DNA of 64,000 nt, from the NCBI RefSeq assembly GCF_020216025.1, contig NZ_JAIWNC010000027.1, forward strand, positions 62,001 through 126,000, given 5' to 3'. The stretch comes from Jidongwangia harbinensis. GTDB taxonomy: Bacteria; Actinomycetota; Actinomycetes; Mycobacteriales; Micromonosporaceae. Made by a program: the position numbers and the translations under genes. Shown here piece after piece: positions 24,768-32,705 of this stretch. Positions within the stretch are counted from its first letter, which is position 1, and every line of letters starts with the position of its first letter. A model generated the notes under the pieces. It saw nothing but the letters and a program-made list of their open reading frames with translations, searched no databases and was not told the DNA's origin.

Positions 24768-25718
24768 GTGACGTTCGAGCGGCTGGCCGAGTCGTACCGC
24801 GACGAGCTGACAGCTCATTGCTACCGGATGTTGGGTTCGTTTCACGATGCCGAGGACGCGGTCCAGGAGACGTTGGTGCGGGCCTGGCGAGGTCAGGAAC
24901 GGTACGAGGATCGCGGCACGACGCGTGCCTGGCTGTACAAGATCGCGACGAATCGGTGTCTGACCCTGATCGAGCGTCGGGGGCGCCGCCGGGAACTGCC
25001 GACGGACTTCACGCCGGGAACCGCGCCGCTGACCGAGACGGCGTGGCTGGAGCCGTACCCGGACAGTGGGGTGGGCTCCGTCGGAGCGTTTGACCCGGCG
25101 CAGCGGATGCTGGCGCGTGAGCATCTGGAGCTTGCGTTCATCGCGTCGCTGCAACACCTCTCCGGCCGGCAGCGGGCCGTGCTGTTGCTGCGCGAGGTGC
25201 TCGGCTATCACGCCGGTGAGGTTGCCGACCTGCTCGACATCTCTGTCGCGGCCGTCAACAGCGCCCTGCAGCGAGCGCGCCGGACCGTCGACGAGTTGCG
25301 TCAGACACCCATCCAGCAGGCGGAGTTCGCTGAGCTCGGTGACGACAAACTCCGGGAGGTGGCGCGGCGCTACGCGACCGCGTGGGAAACCGGCGACGTC
25401 GACGCCATTGTGGCGATGCTGACCGACGACTCCAGATACTCGATGCCACCGCTAGCGCAGTGGTACGAAGGCCGTGACAGCATCCGCGAGTTTCTGCTGG
25501 ATGGTCCGTTGTCACTGCGGTGGCGGTTCGTCCCGGCGCACGCGAACGGACAGTTGGCCTTTGGAACCTACCGGTGGGACCCCGAGGCGTCCGTCTTCAC
25601 CGCGGCGGCGCTGGACCTGATCGCTGTGCGTGGCACCGGTATCGCCGAGGTGGTGTCGTTCTTGACCCCGAAGATCTTCCCGAGGTTCGGCCTCCAGATG
25701 GAACTTGCCCAAGATTAA
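24768..25718 (+). CDS. ECF sigma factor with C-terminal SnoaL-like domain (TIGR02960 type)
   Basis: The 316-residue protein starts at a GTG. Region 2 is CYRMLGSFHDAEDAVQETLVRAWR (residues 18-41), followed by TRAWLYKIATNRCLTLIERR. Region 4 is LQHLSGRQRAVLLLREVLGYHAGEVADLLDISVAAVNSALQRARRTV (about 130-176). The remaining 130 residues form a SnoaL-like fold (REVARRYATAWETGDVDAIVAMLTDDSRYSMPP) that in this class modulates activity instead of a separate anti-sigma. SigG/SigJ-like proteins of this layout often adjoin small enzymes. The next gene also encodes SnoaL-type domains, suggesting a linked function. Confidence 0.87.
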   Translation: MTFERLAESYRDELTAHCYRMLGSFHDAEDAVQETLVRAWRGQERYEDRGTTRAWLYKIATNRCLTLIERRGRRRELPTDFTPGTAPLTETAWLEPYPDSGVGSVGAFDPAQRMLAREHLELAFIASLQHLSGRQRAVLLLREVLGYHAGEVADLLDISVAAVNSALQRARRTVDELRQTPIQQAEFAELGDDKLREVARRYATAWETGDVDAIVAMLTDDSRYSMPPLAQWYEGRDSIREFLLDGPLSLRWRFVPAHANGQLAFGTYRWDPEASVFTAAALDLIAVRGTGIAEVVSFLTPKIFPRFGLQMELAQD

Positions 25719-25801
25719 GAAGATCAGTCCGGCCCATGCGATGAGTTCGCCGGTCTGCGCGGGTTGTAGAGGTGATAGCAACCCAATCCGTGGAGGACGT
25801 C

Positions 25802-26650
25802 ATGACAGACGACGAGGCACAGATCCGCGAACTGATCGAGCACTGGACGGCAGCCGTGCGGGCCGGTGACCTGGCTGGCGTTCTCGCAGACCACACTGAC
25901 GACATCATCATGTACGACGTCCCCCCGCCCTACCACGGCATCAAAGGAATCGAAGCGTACGGGCGAGCGTGGCCCGAGTTTTTCCAGGGGCAGGCAACAG
26001 GCGCCACCTTCGAGCTGGCCAGCCTGGACATCACAGCTGGAGACACGGTCGCCTACGCACACGCCCTGCTGCGCTGCGGCACGCCTGAGGAACTGACGAG
26101 AAAGCCGGACTTCCTGCTGCGGCTGACCTTCGGCCTACGCAAGGAGCAGGGCCGCTGGGCCGTCGCACATGAGCACCATTCGTTCCCGGACGAGAGCGGC
26201 ACCGACAACCGCGAAGTATCCGAACGCGAGGTCCGAACGCTGCATCAGCGATGGTTTGAGTCCACCGCGGCGAAGGACCTCGACGGGCTCATGTCCCCGA
26301 TCGCCGAATCGGTCATCTCCTACGAGCACGAGCAGCCACTGGAGTACGTCGGCCGTGACCGGGTCCGTGAGGTCTGCGCAAACGGCCTCGACGCCAGCTC
26401 CGGAACGGTCACCTGGGAGGTTCCGGACTTGAACGTCGTCGTGCGCGACGACCTCGCGGTGGCCTGGGGCCTGAACCGGATGACCGTGGAACAGGACAAC
26501 GGGGGCCTGGTCGAAAGCTGGTCCCGTGGCACCCGGATCTTCCAGAAGACCGACCGAGGGTGGGAACTGATCCACCAGCACGTGTCTTTCCCGTTTGATC
26601 CGGCCACCGGGCAAGCCCGGACCGACTTGGCACCCACCGCAACCAACTGA
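25802..26650 (+). CDS. Double SnoaL-like (ketosteroid-isomerase fold) protein
   Basis: The 282-residue protein starts at the ATG at 25802, preceded by GGAGG at 25792. Two NTF2/SnoaL-like repeats are visible: residues about 5-130 (IRELIEHWTAAVRAGDLAGVLADHTDDIIMYDVPPPYHGIKGIEAY) and about 145-275 (VRTLHQRWFESTAAKDLDGLMSPIAESVISYEHEQPLEYVGRDRVRE). Each has the cone-shaped pocket pattern of the family. It begins 83 bp after the sigma-factor gene and is probably co-regulated. Substrate and activity are unknown, and a binding-only role is possible. Confidence 0.75.
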   Translation: MTDDEAQIRELIEHWTAAVRAGDLAGVLADHTDDIIMYDVPPPYHGIKGIEAYGRAWPEFFQGQATGATFELASLDITAGDTVAYAHALLRCGTPEELTRKPDFLLRLTFGLRKEQGRWAVAHEHHSFPDESGTDNREVSEREVRTLHQRWFESTAAKDLDGLMSPIAESVISYEHEQPLEYVGRDRVREVCANGLDASSGTVTWEVPDLNVVVRDDLAVAWGLNRMTVEQDNGGLVESWSRGTRIFQKTDRGWELIHQHVSFPFDPATGQARTDLAPTATN

Positions 26651-26716
26651 ACCGACCGGACCGAACGACCTGACGGTTGATGCACGCTGGCCGTCCCGTC
26701 GGGCGAACCTCGTGGT

Positions 26717-26842
26717 TCAGGTGCCGGAGGCCATGTAGGCGGCGAGGATGTAGCGGGGGTGCCGGTCGAGGTTTTTGCGGGCCCGGTCGTAGCGCATCGT
26801 GGTCTTCGGATCGGCGTGCCGGGCGGCGATTTGCCCGTCGCG
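26717..26842 (-). pseudogene. C-terminal tail of a tyrosine recombinase (integrase)
   Basis: The frame reads DGQIAARHADPKTTMRYDRARKNLDRHPRYILAAYMASGT and then stops. HADPxTTMRYDRAR contains the active-site Tyr environment of XerC/D-like integrases carried on actinobacterial mobile elements. No catalytic Arg/His box or N-terminal domain precedes it; upstream sequence in frame is non-homologous. It is a remnant of an element that once integrated or passed through here. Confidence 0.6.
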
Positions 26843-26924
26843 GAGGCAGATGCGTGCGCTTGGACGACGATCCCTGGGACGTCGTGCTTCGCGAGCCACA
26901 TCGTCAGCTGGCGTGATCAGGTGA

Positions 26925-27887
26925 CTACGGGGTCAGCACGATCCTCCCGAAGACCTCGCCAGCGTCCATCTTTTGGTGCGCCAGCACGGCATGCTCCAGC
27001 GGCAGCACCTCGTGCACCACCGTCTGGAGCTCGCCACGACCCGCGGCAGCGAACTGCTCCATCCGCACGGCACGTCGAGCGGGCTCCGCTACGGTTGCGG
27101 CGCTGAAGGTGGCGAAGGACATCGACTTCTGGAACCCGGCCATCAACTTCGTGCCGAAATCAGCGGGCGGCTGGCCACCGACTGCGCCGACGGCCACGAG
27201 TCGACCGTTAGGGTTGAGCCTGTCGAAGAACGAAGGCATGTCCTCACCTGCGACGACATCAATGATGACGTCGTAGCCTGCGGGAGCGTCCGCCTCTCCT
27301 TCTCCGGAGCGGTCCAGCACGTGGGTCGCACCGAGGTCACGCAGTCGACGGCCGCGCTCATGGGAAGAGGTGGTGACTGCCACGGCACCGGCACCAACCT
27401 TCGCCGCGAGCTGGACCGTCATGATCCCGATGCTGCCGGCCGCGCCGCGCACCAGCACGGCCTCCCCCAAAGAGAAGCAGGCGTGGGAGAGACCGAAGTG
27501 GGCCACGACCCCGGAGCTCCCGAGCGTCACGGCGTCGACAGCGGAAAGGCTCGCGGGGAGGGGCAAGACCTCTGCGATCGGCGCAATTGCCTGCTCGACG
27601 TAGCCGCCGCCCGTACCGGTGAACGCCCACACGCGCTGCCCGACCCATGCGGGGTCGACACCATCGCCCACCGCGGTCACCGTCCCCGCCACCTCACCGC
27701 CCGGGACATGACCCTCCCGGAAGCCGTAGGCAGCGAGAGCACCACTGCGGATCACGACGTCGACGCCTCCAACCCCGATCGCCTCAGTGGCGATCGACAC
27801 CTGCCCCTGAGCGGGAGCCCGGCCAGAGATATCGATGACTGTAAGCCCCTCGGGGCCCCCGAACTCCTTGATCGCGACTGCCTTCAC
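26925..27887 (-). CDS. NADP-dependent quinone oxidoreductase (zinc-free MDR family)
   Basis: The 320-residue protein from the GTG at 27887 starts MKAVAIKEFGGPEGLTVID, typical of QOR-type medium-chain reductases. The Rossmann motif is GAAGSIGIMTVQLAAKVGAGAVAVTTSS, and there are no zinc ligands. GEVAGTVTAVGDGVD and the C-terminal AVLAHQKMDAGEVFGRIVL complete the fold. GAGGG lies about 8 bp before the GTG, favouring it over a TTG at 27914. It is divergent from a TetR gene, which probably represses it in response to quinones or electrophiles. Confidence 0.82.
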   Translation of the reverse strand: MKAVAIKEFGGPEGLTVIDISGRAPAQGQVSIATEAIGVGGVDVVIRSGALAAYGFREGHVPGGEVAGTVTAVGDGVDPAWVGQRVWAFTGTGGGYVEQAIAPIAEVLPLPASLSAVDAVTLGSSGVVAHFGLSHACFSLGEAVLVRGAAGSIGIMTVQLAAKVGAGAVAVTTSSHERGRRLRDLGATHVLDRSGEGEADAPAGYDVIIDVVAGEDMPSFFDRLNPNGRLVAVGAVGGQPPADFGTKLMAGFQKSMSFATFSAATVAEPARRAVRMEQFAAAGRGELQTVVHEVLPLEHAVLAHQKMDAGEVFGRIVLTP

Positions 27888-27989
27888 CGTTGTCCCTCTT
27901 GGTGGCTCGATCAAAGCCGCCGTTGGGCGACCCCCTGGCTGCTGGGGACGGTAGCGGGCGCCGGCGTCCGTTCTAGCTAAAGTGAGAGA

Positions 27990-28559
27990 GTGATCGGCCG
28001 TTTGCCTCAGACGCTGCGTTCGGACGCCCTGGACAACCGCGCGCGCATCCTCGACGCGGCTCGGGCAGTGTTCGCCGCCGAAGGCCTGGACGTGCCGATG
28101 CGCGAGATAGCCCGGCGCGCCAGGGTCGGCCCCGCCACCTTGTACCGCCGCTTTCCCACCAAGCAGGCGCTAGCCACTGAGGCCTTCACAGAGCAGATGT
28201 CTGCGTGCCACACCATTGTCGAGGAGGGGCTTGCCGACCCGAATCCGTGGCACGGATTTTGCCTTGTGATCGAGAAGCTCTGTGAACTGCACGCACGAAA
28301 CCGGGGCTTCACCACAGCGTTCACCTCGGCCTTCCCCTATGCCATGGATCTTGCCGCGGAGCGCGAACACGCGCTCACCTCGCTCGCCGAGCTCGCGCGC
28401 CGCGCCAAGGACGCCGGCCAGCTGCGGGCAGACTTCGTCTTGGACGACCTCATCCTCATGCTGATGGCCAACGGCGGCCTGCACACCAGATCGACGAACG
28501 CTCGGGTTGCTGCCTCCCGCCGCTTTGCCGCGCTCGCGATCCGGGCATTCCGCGCTTGA
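27990..28559 (+). CDS. TetR-family repressor divergent from the quinone oxidoreductase
   Basis: The 189-residue protein has its HTH at about residues 32-64 (VPMREIARRARVGPATLYRRFPTKQALATEAF) and a C-terminal domain with FVLDDLILMLMANGG, seen in the SbtR-like C-terminal family. It starts at a GTG 102 bp from the oxidoreductase start. I did not find a clean palindrome in the shared promoter region. Control of the divergent reductase is the simplest reading. Confidence 0.8.
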   Translation: MIGRLPQTLRSDALDNRARILDAARAVFAAEGLDVPMREIARRARVGPATLYRRFPTKQALATEAFTEQMSACHTIVEEGLADPNPWHGFCLVIEKLCELHARNRGFTTAFTSAFPYAMDLAAEREHALTSLAELARRAKDAGQLRADFVLDDLILMLMANGGLHTRSTNARVAASRRFAALAIRAFRA

Positions 28560-28948
28560 TCGGCACTCACCGCGATACCCCCGTGGTCCGGTCGCGTCCT
28601 GCCCACTCTCATAACGGCCGAGTCGAAGTGGAATGGTTCCAACGCCGTGGCCGTCAGCGCTGTCCTCGGCAGAAGTGCGCACGTGATCATCGCGCGATGG
28701 ACCTGTACCGCGCAGCGGTGTGAAGCCGTCGTGGGGTATTCCGGCGGGGGAGCGGTGACGTGATAAGAGCGATCGTTTCGATCTTCCCGGCGCCGGTCCG
28801 GTGCTCGCCGGATGCTCCCTCGAGTGTCGAGGCGACCGCCCGAGTGCTGCCGGTCGGGTGCGGACGCCGAGGGGAATGGGGCACGAATGGGGGGCCGAAG
28901 AGACTTCTCGGCGGATGACGGCCAAGGGGCGTACCTAAGGTCTGGGCC
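28560..28948. other. Gene-free stretch
   Basis: This gap between a TetR gene and a hydrolase gene has only overlapping low-quality frames without start signals or motifs. I see no RNA gene, clear hairpin or palindrome in it. Confidence 0.4.
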
Positions 28949-29662
28949 ATGAATTTCGTATTCGTTCCAGGGGTCAACCACGGCGGCTGGTGCTGGCATC
29001 CCGTCGGGCAGCGGGTGCGGGCCGCCGGGCACCGGGCGTACGCGTTGACGTTGCCGGGCCTCGCGATGGGTGACGATCCCACCGGGCTGAGCCTCGCGGA
29101 CGCCGTTGACCACATCGTCGATGAGGTGCAGCGACGCGACCTGGTCGACGTCGTGCTCGTCGGGCATAGCTTCGCCGGCATTCCGATCACTGGCGCTGCT
29201 CCCCGGATCGCCGACCGGCTCGCGCACATCGCCTTCTTCAGCGGGTTCATCCCGAGGCGCGGCGAGTCGATGGCCGACGCGCTCGGGCCGCAAACCAAAG
29301 CGTGGATCCGTGCGACGGTCGAGGCGTCGCCCGACGACACCGTCCCCATCGACTTCGAGACCTTCCGGACCCGGCTCATGCAGGACGAGTCGCCCGACCT
29401 GCAGCGGTTCGTCTTCGACCAACTGACGCCGCAGCCCGGGGGATACATCCTCGAGTCGCTCGACGTCGACGGGCTGGCGACTCTCGGCGTACCTCTCAGC
29501 TATCTGCTCGCCGAGCGTGACATCGCGCTCGCGGCGCCGGGCGTCGAGTTGGCCGCCCGCCTCGGCGTCGAGCCGGTCATGGTGCCCGGCACCCACGAAG
29601 CGTTGCTCACCCACCCGGACGAGGTGGCCGCGGCGCTGCTCAAGACCACGACAAGCGGTTGA
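28949..29662 (+). CDS. Alpha/beta-fold hydrolase (EstC/salicylate-esterase-like)
   Basis: The 237-residue enzyme opens MNFVFVPGVNHGGWCWHPVGQRVRAAGH, the HGGWCW oxyanion region of the EstC/MES-like esterases. The nucleophile elbow is GHSFAG (Ser at about residue 74). The C-terminal PGTHEALLTHPDEVA supplies the catalytic His, with an Asp expected in LLAERDIAL. No signal peptide is present, so it is cytosolic. It probably cleaves a small ester. It follows a gene-free stretch and precedes a rearranged region. Confidence 0.82.
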   Translation: MNFVFVPGVNHGGWCWHPVGQRVRAAGHRAYALTLPGLAMGDDPTGLSLADAVDHIVDEVQRRDLVDVVLVGHSFAGIPITGAAPRIADRLAHIAFFSGFIPRRGESMADALGPQTKAWIRATVEASPDDTVPIDFETFRTRLMQDESPDLQRFVFDQLTPQPGGYILESLDVDGLATLGVPLSYLLAERDIALAAPGVELAARLGVEPVMVPGTHEALLTHPDEVAAALLKTTTSG

Positions 29663-29775
29663 CGGGCGCGGTGGACCACAACGGTCGCCTCGCGCGAAGG
29701 GAACGAGGCTCAGCTTCGCCGGACCCGGAACATCTTCCCGGAGACCCAGCTCCCTGATCTTGGATGTTCCTTGGC

Positions 29776-29875
29776 GTTGCGCGTGGCGAGGGTTGCGGCT
29801 TGCGAGCGGCAGATGGCGGCTATCTGACCGCCGAACCCGCTGATGGGGTTGCCATCTGCTTCCCGGCCGGCGACC
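29776..29875 (-). pseudogene. Duplicated fragment of the vapC gene at 23852-24280
   Basis: These 100 bp match 23915-24014 at 95 of 100 positions and encode the same READGNPISGF(N/G)GQIAAICR stretch of the PIN toxin on the minus strand. The flanks are unrelated to vapC. On the right the vapC similarity stops at GACC, and SRPBCC coding similarity begins at once. Confidence 0.75.
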
Positions 29876-29876
29876 C

Positions 29877-30320
29877 TCTGTTTCTGCCGGCGTCTGGGGG
29901 CTTGCCTTGGTGGACCGGCGCCGGCACGGTGACTGGGCACCGTTGACGGCGGTACGGGTGACGACCTCCCGGCCCGACGGCGCCGGCGCGGAGTTCGTCG
30001 CCCGGACCGGGATCGGCTGGTCGGCCTTCGACGACCCGATGACGGTGGAGGTGTGGCAGCCACCGGGCGGCAACGCGCCGGGTGACGAGCCGGGCCGCTG
30101 CGAGGTGGCCAAGCGTGGCCGGGTGGTGCTCGGCCGCGCCGGGTTCTCGGTGATTCCGCTGGCTGCCGGTCGCTGCCGTGTCGATTGGGACGAGGACGTG
30201 ACCGTGACTCCGCATCGGGTCACCGGACGTGCCGGGCCGTTGCTGTCCTTCGCCGGGCGGGTCGGCTTCGGCGCCACCCTGCGAGCGATGGCCCGGGACG
30301 TGGAGCGGCAATCCCGCTGA
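29877..30320 (+). pseudogene. SRPBCC (START-like) protein with its 5' end replaced by a vapC fragment
   Basis: The frame is open from 29877 (SVSAGVWGLALVDRRRHGDWAP) and continues RTGIGWSAFDDPMTVEVWQPPG, GRVVLGRAGFSVIPLAAGRCRVDWDEDV, ending SFAGRVGFGATLRAMARDVE. This is the polyketide-cyclase-like SRPBCC pattern almost complete, lacking only the first strand of about 10-15 residues and its start. A TTG at 29907 or GTG at 29910 could start a shortened protein. I treat it as damaged. A functional protein from a new start is possible but would miss the first strand of the helix-grip fold. Confidence 0.6.
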
Positions 30321-30376
30321 CGGCCGGACACGTGCAATCTGCTCGTCCGGGTCGAACGCGAACGACGCGGTGCGAC

Positions 30377-31378
30377 TTACTGGTGGCGCGTCCGGTGCCA
30401 GGCGAAGAACGGCTCCTGGTCCGGCTGATAGCCGTGCAGGTGGCGGCCCGTGAGGTCCTTGACCACCCGCCGGAGGTCGTCGGTGGCCTGCTTCCTCGGG
30501 TTGCCGGTGACGATGCCGGAGGCGCTGACCGTGAGGTAACCGCGCTCGAAGAGTTCGTCGCAGCCGAGTGTGCAGGCCGGCATGGTGTTCGCCAGCTGCA
30601 GGCGTTCGTTGCGGTCGGCCTCGGCGCGCCGTTTGATATGGGCCAGCCGAACGAGGGCGACCGGCAGAAGGCGGCCGCAGATGGCGCAGGTGATGCGGAC
30701 GCGCGGGCCGAACCGGCTGCGGCGTAGCCGACGCTGCTCCAACCGCACGACGGTGCGGGCCAGGCCGTCGAGATTGTCGAGTCCGTCGAGGAGCCGGTCC
30801 GGTATCTCGAAGCCCACGTTCGGCCCGTCGGCGTCCAGGATCGCACCCGCTTCGGCGGAGGCCCCGGCCCGCAGCATTTCCGCGACGTCGCGCTCCGTCA
30901 GGGCGTCGTCGTCCACCAGCGGTTCGGGGCCGAGTATCGGCACGCCACGGCGAAGTGTCGAGTCGCGGATCGCGGCGACAGCTTCCGGCCGGAGCCGGCT
31001 GCCGTTGAAGCCGCCCAGCGGCACCACGGAGTCGAAGCGGATGCGGAATTCGTAGGGTGCGTCGGGCCATACCGGGGTGACCGCCCGGAACATTGTTCCG
31101 GTGACTCGTGCGATGGTGATCGCGCCGTAGGTTGCGGTCTGCCACGGCTCGAGGTTTCCGTCGGCTGTTCGCGGCCAGCCACGGATCGGCGTGGCCGGTG
31201 ACACCGCCTGCACGAACGCGAGATAGGTCGGCTGAGACGGGTTCTCCAGCCAGTCGGTCGCCGCTGAGGCCAGTGGGCCGTAGCGGGGGTTCTTCCAGCC
31301 CCAGATGAGGCCGTTCATACCGATCTCGAAGTTTCGCTTCGCGTCGCTGCCGACGTACACGTAGGCGTACTTGGTCAT
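30377..31378 (-). CDS. HNH endonuclease with EVE/PUA-like N-terminal region (putative modification-dependent restriction enzyme)
   Basis: The 333-residue protein begins MTKYAYVYVGSDAKRNFEIGMNGLIWGWK, which resembles EVE/PUA-like reader domains. A second conserved block EPWQTATYGAITIARVTG lies near residue 90. The C-terminal HNH domain spans about 235-310: ITCAICGRLLPVALVRLAHIKRR, LANTMPACTLGCDELFERGYLTV, with the Cys pairs CxxC and C-x3-C and the catalytic His/Asn. Such reader-HNH proteins cut modified phage DNA. The EVE assignment is less certain than HNH. It is convergent with the damaged SRPBCC gene. Confidence 0.7.
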   Translation of the reverse strand: MTKYAYVYVGSDAKRNFEIGMNGLIWGWKNPRYGPLASAATDWLENPSQPTYLAFVQAVSPATPIRGWPRTADGNLEPWQTATYGAITIARVTGTMFRAVTPVWPDAPYEFRIRFDSVVPLGGFNGSRLRPEAVAAIRDSTLRRGVPILGPEPLVDDDALTERDVAEMLRAGASAEAGAILDADGPNVGFEIPDRLLDGLDNLDGLARTVVRLEQRRLRRSRFGPRVRITCAICGRLLPVALVRLAHIKRRAEADRNERLQLANTMPACTLGCDELFERGYLTVSASGIVTGNPRKQATDDLRRVVKDLTGRHLHGYQPDQEPFFAWHRTRHQ

Positions 31379-31587
31379 GTCAGCCCGGCTCCGGGGCATC
31401 GGCGATCCGCTGCAGCTTGCCGTGCGCGGTGACTGGCCATGATGCGGCTTCCATACCGTGCAGTCTGCCTGGACTGCCGCGAGATCCGGCGCACCATGCG
31501 GGCTGCACCCCCGTCGAACCGACTACCGGGCGGCCCACGGCCGCTACCCCGGCTCTCCACGGCGGCGCGACACGGCGGCTGCGTACC

Positions 31588-32589
31588 CTAGCGGTCGGCG
31601 CCCTGCTCGCGTCCTGCCTGCTGCTCGCCCCGCATCTCGGCCCGGGCCCGGGCCAGTTCGTCCAGGGCGCCGGTGCGGCGCAGCTTCCGGATGAGGTACT
31701 TCGACAGCAGGCCGTTGCCGAGCAGGTGCAAGGTCTTGTTGGGCGGCGAGCTGAACCCGCCCGCGGTGTGCGGCGCCCAGACGGCGGTGTCGTCGGTGAC
31801 CTCCAGCCAGCCGGTGCCGATCCGGTTGGACACCCCGGCGGCCTGCGGTCGGAACGCGTGCGCGGCGAACCCGGCGCGGCGGCCGCCCGGCGGGAGCAGG
31901 CCGGGGGTGACGTCGAGGTGCAGGCCGCGTTCGCTGTGACCGGTCACCCGGACCGGCGCGATGACCGGGTATCCGTCGCCGCCGCGGTAGGCGATGACGT
32001 GGTGTGGCATCTTCCGGGCCTGGCGGGCGAACTTTGCGGTGTCGACGCGCGGGCCGGTGCCCTTGGCGGGCGGCTTCTGCGCGGCCGGTGGCTCGGGTTG
32101 GGGGGCACCCGACACGTCCGGGGTGCCGGTGGCGTGCGGGTCGGGCCAGGACACGACGCGGATCAGGGGGATGTCGATGACCAGGCGGTGTTCGACGTAT
32201 TCGCGCAGCGCCCAGTTCCAGAACCGGCCGGTCGGCAGGTCGCCGAAGAACCGGCCGGCCTGCTCGGTGACGAGGGCGAGTTGTTGCGGCGACGGCTCGG
32301 CGGGCACCACGGCGGTGCCCTGGGCGAGCACGAGGCGGGAGCTGGTGGCGAAGCCGTGCTCCCGCGTGTGGTAGGCCATCGCGACCCGCGGCTCCTGGAG
32401 CAGGCGCTTCAGCTTGCCGGGGAAGGCGAGCGACGTGGTCATGGCGACGCTGCCGGCGTCGCGGTCGACCAGGCCGACGGGGCTGACCGGGACGACGACC
32501 GCCCCGCCCGCGGGGGTCAGATAGGCGGATACGGTGACCAGGTCGCCGGCGAACACCGACTGCACCTCGTCGGACCAGGTAACGGGCAT
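31588..32589 (-). CDS. Split-barrel flavin-binding protein (pyridoxamine 5'-phosphate oxidase-like)
   Basis: The 333-residue protein has a PPOX-like barrel at about residues 15-155 (VTVSAYLTPAGGAVVVPVSPVGLVDRDAGSVAMTTSLAFPGKLKRLLQEPRVAMAYHTREHG, then EHRLVIDIPLIRVVSWPD). A Pro-rich linker follows, then a second barrel-like half (about 205-330). SLAFPGKLKRLLQEPRVAM is the typical FMN/F420-contact segment. Starts at 32589 (ATG) and 32598 (GTG) are both possible. It could be an F420- or FMN-dependent reductase, or a heme- or flavin-binding protein. It stands alone. Confidence 0.7.
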   Translation of the reverse strand: MPVTWSDEVQSVFAGDLVTVSAYLTPAGGAVVVPVSPVGLVDRDAGSVAMTTSLAFPGKLKRLLQEPRVAMAYHTREHGFATSSRLVLAQGTAVVPAEPSPQQLALVTEQAGRFFGDLPTGRFWNWALREYVEHRLVIDIPLIRVVSWPDPHATGTPDVSGAPQPEPPAAQKPPAKGTGPRVDTAKFARQARKMPHHVIAYRGGDGYPVIAPVRVTGHSERGLHLDVTPGLLPPGGRRAGFAAHAFRPQAAGVSNRIGTGWLEVTDDTAVWAPHTAGGFSSPPNKTLHLLGNGLLSKYLIRKLRRTGALDELARARAEMRGEQQAGREQGADR

Positions 32590-32705
32590 GGGACACACCT
32601 TGAGCCGTCCCCTTGCCGCAGGTAAACGATCTTGCCCGAACGTACCTGCGTCCTGTCACCGGCGTCGGGTCAGCCGCGGCGTAGGCGCCCGGTCCGCGCC
32701 GGGAG

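Noticed and set aside
28337..30337. Long minus-strand frame spanning several genes.
   Set aside because: It runs antisense to a TetR gene, a hydrolase and the SRPBCC remnant, each with clear coding content on the plus strand.
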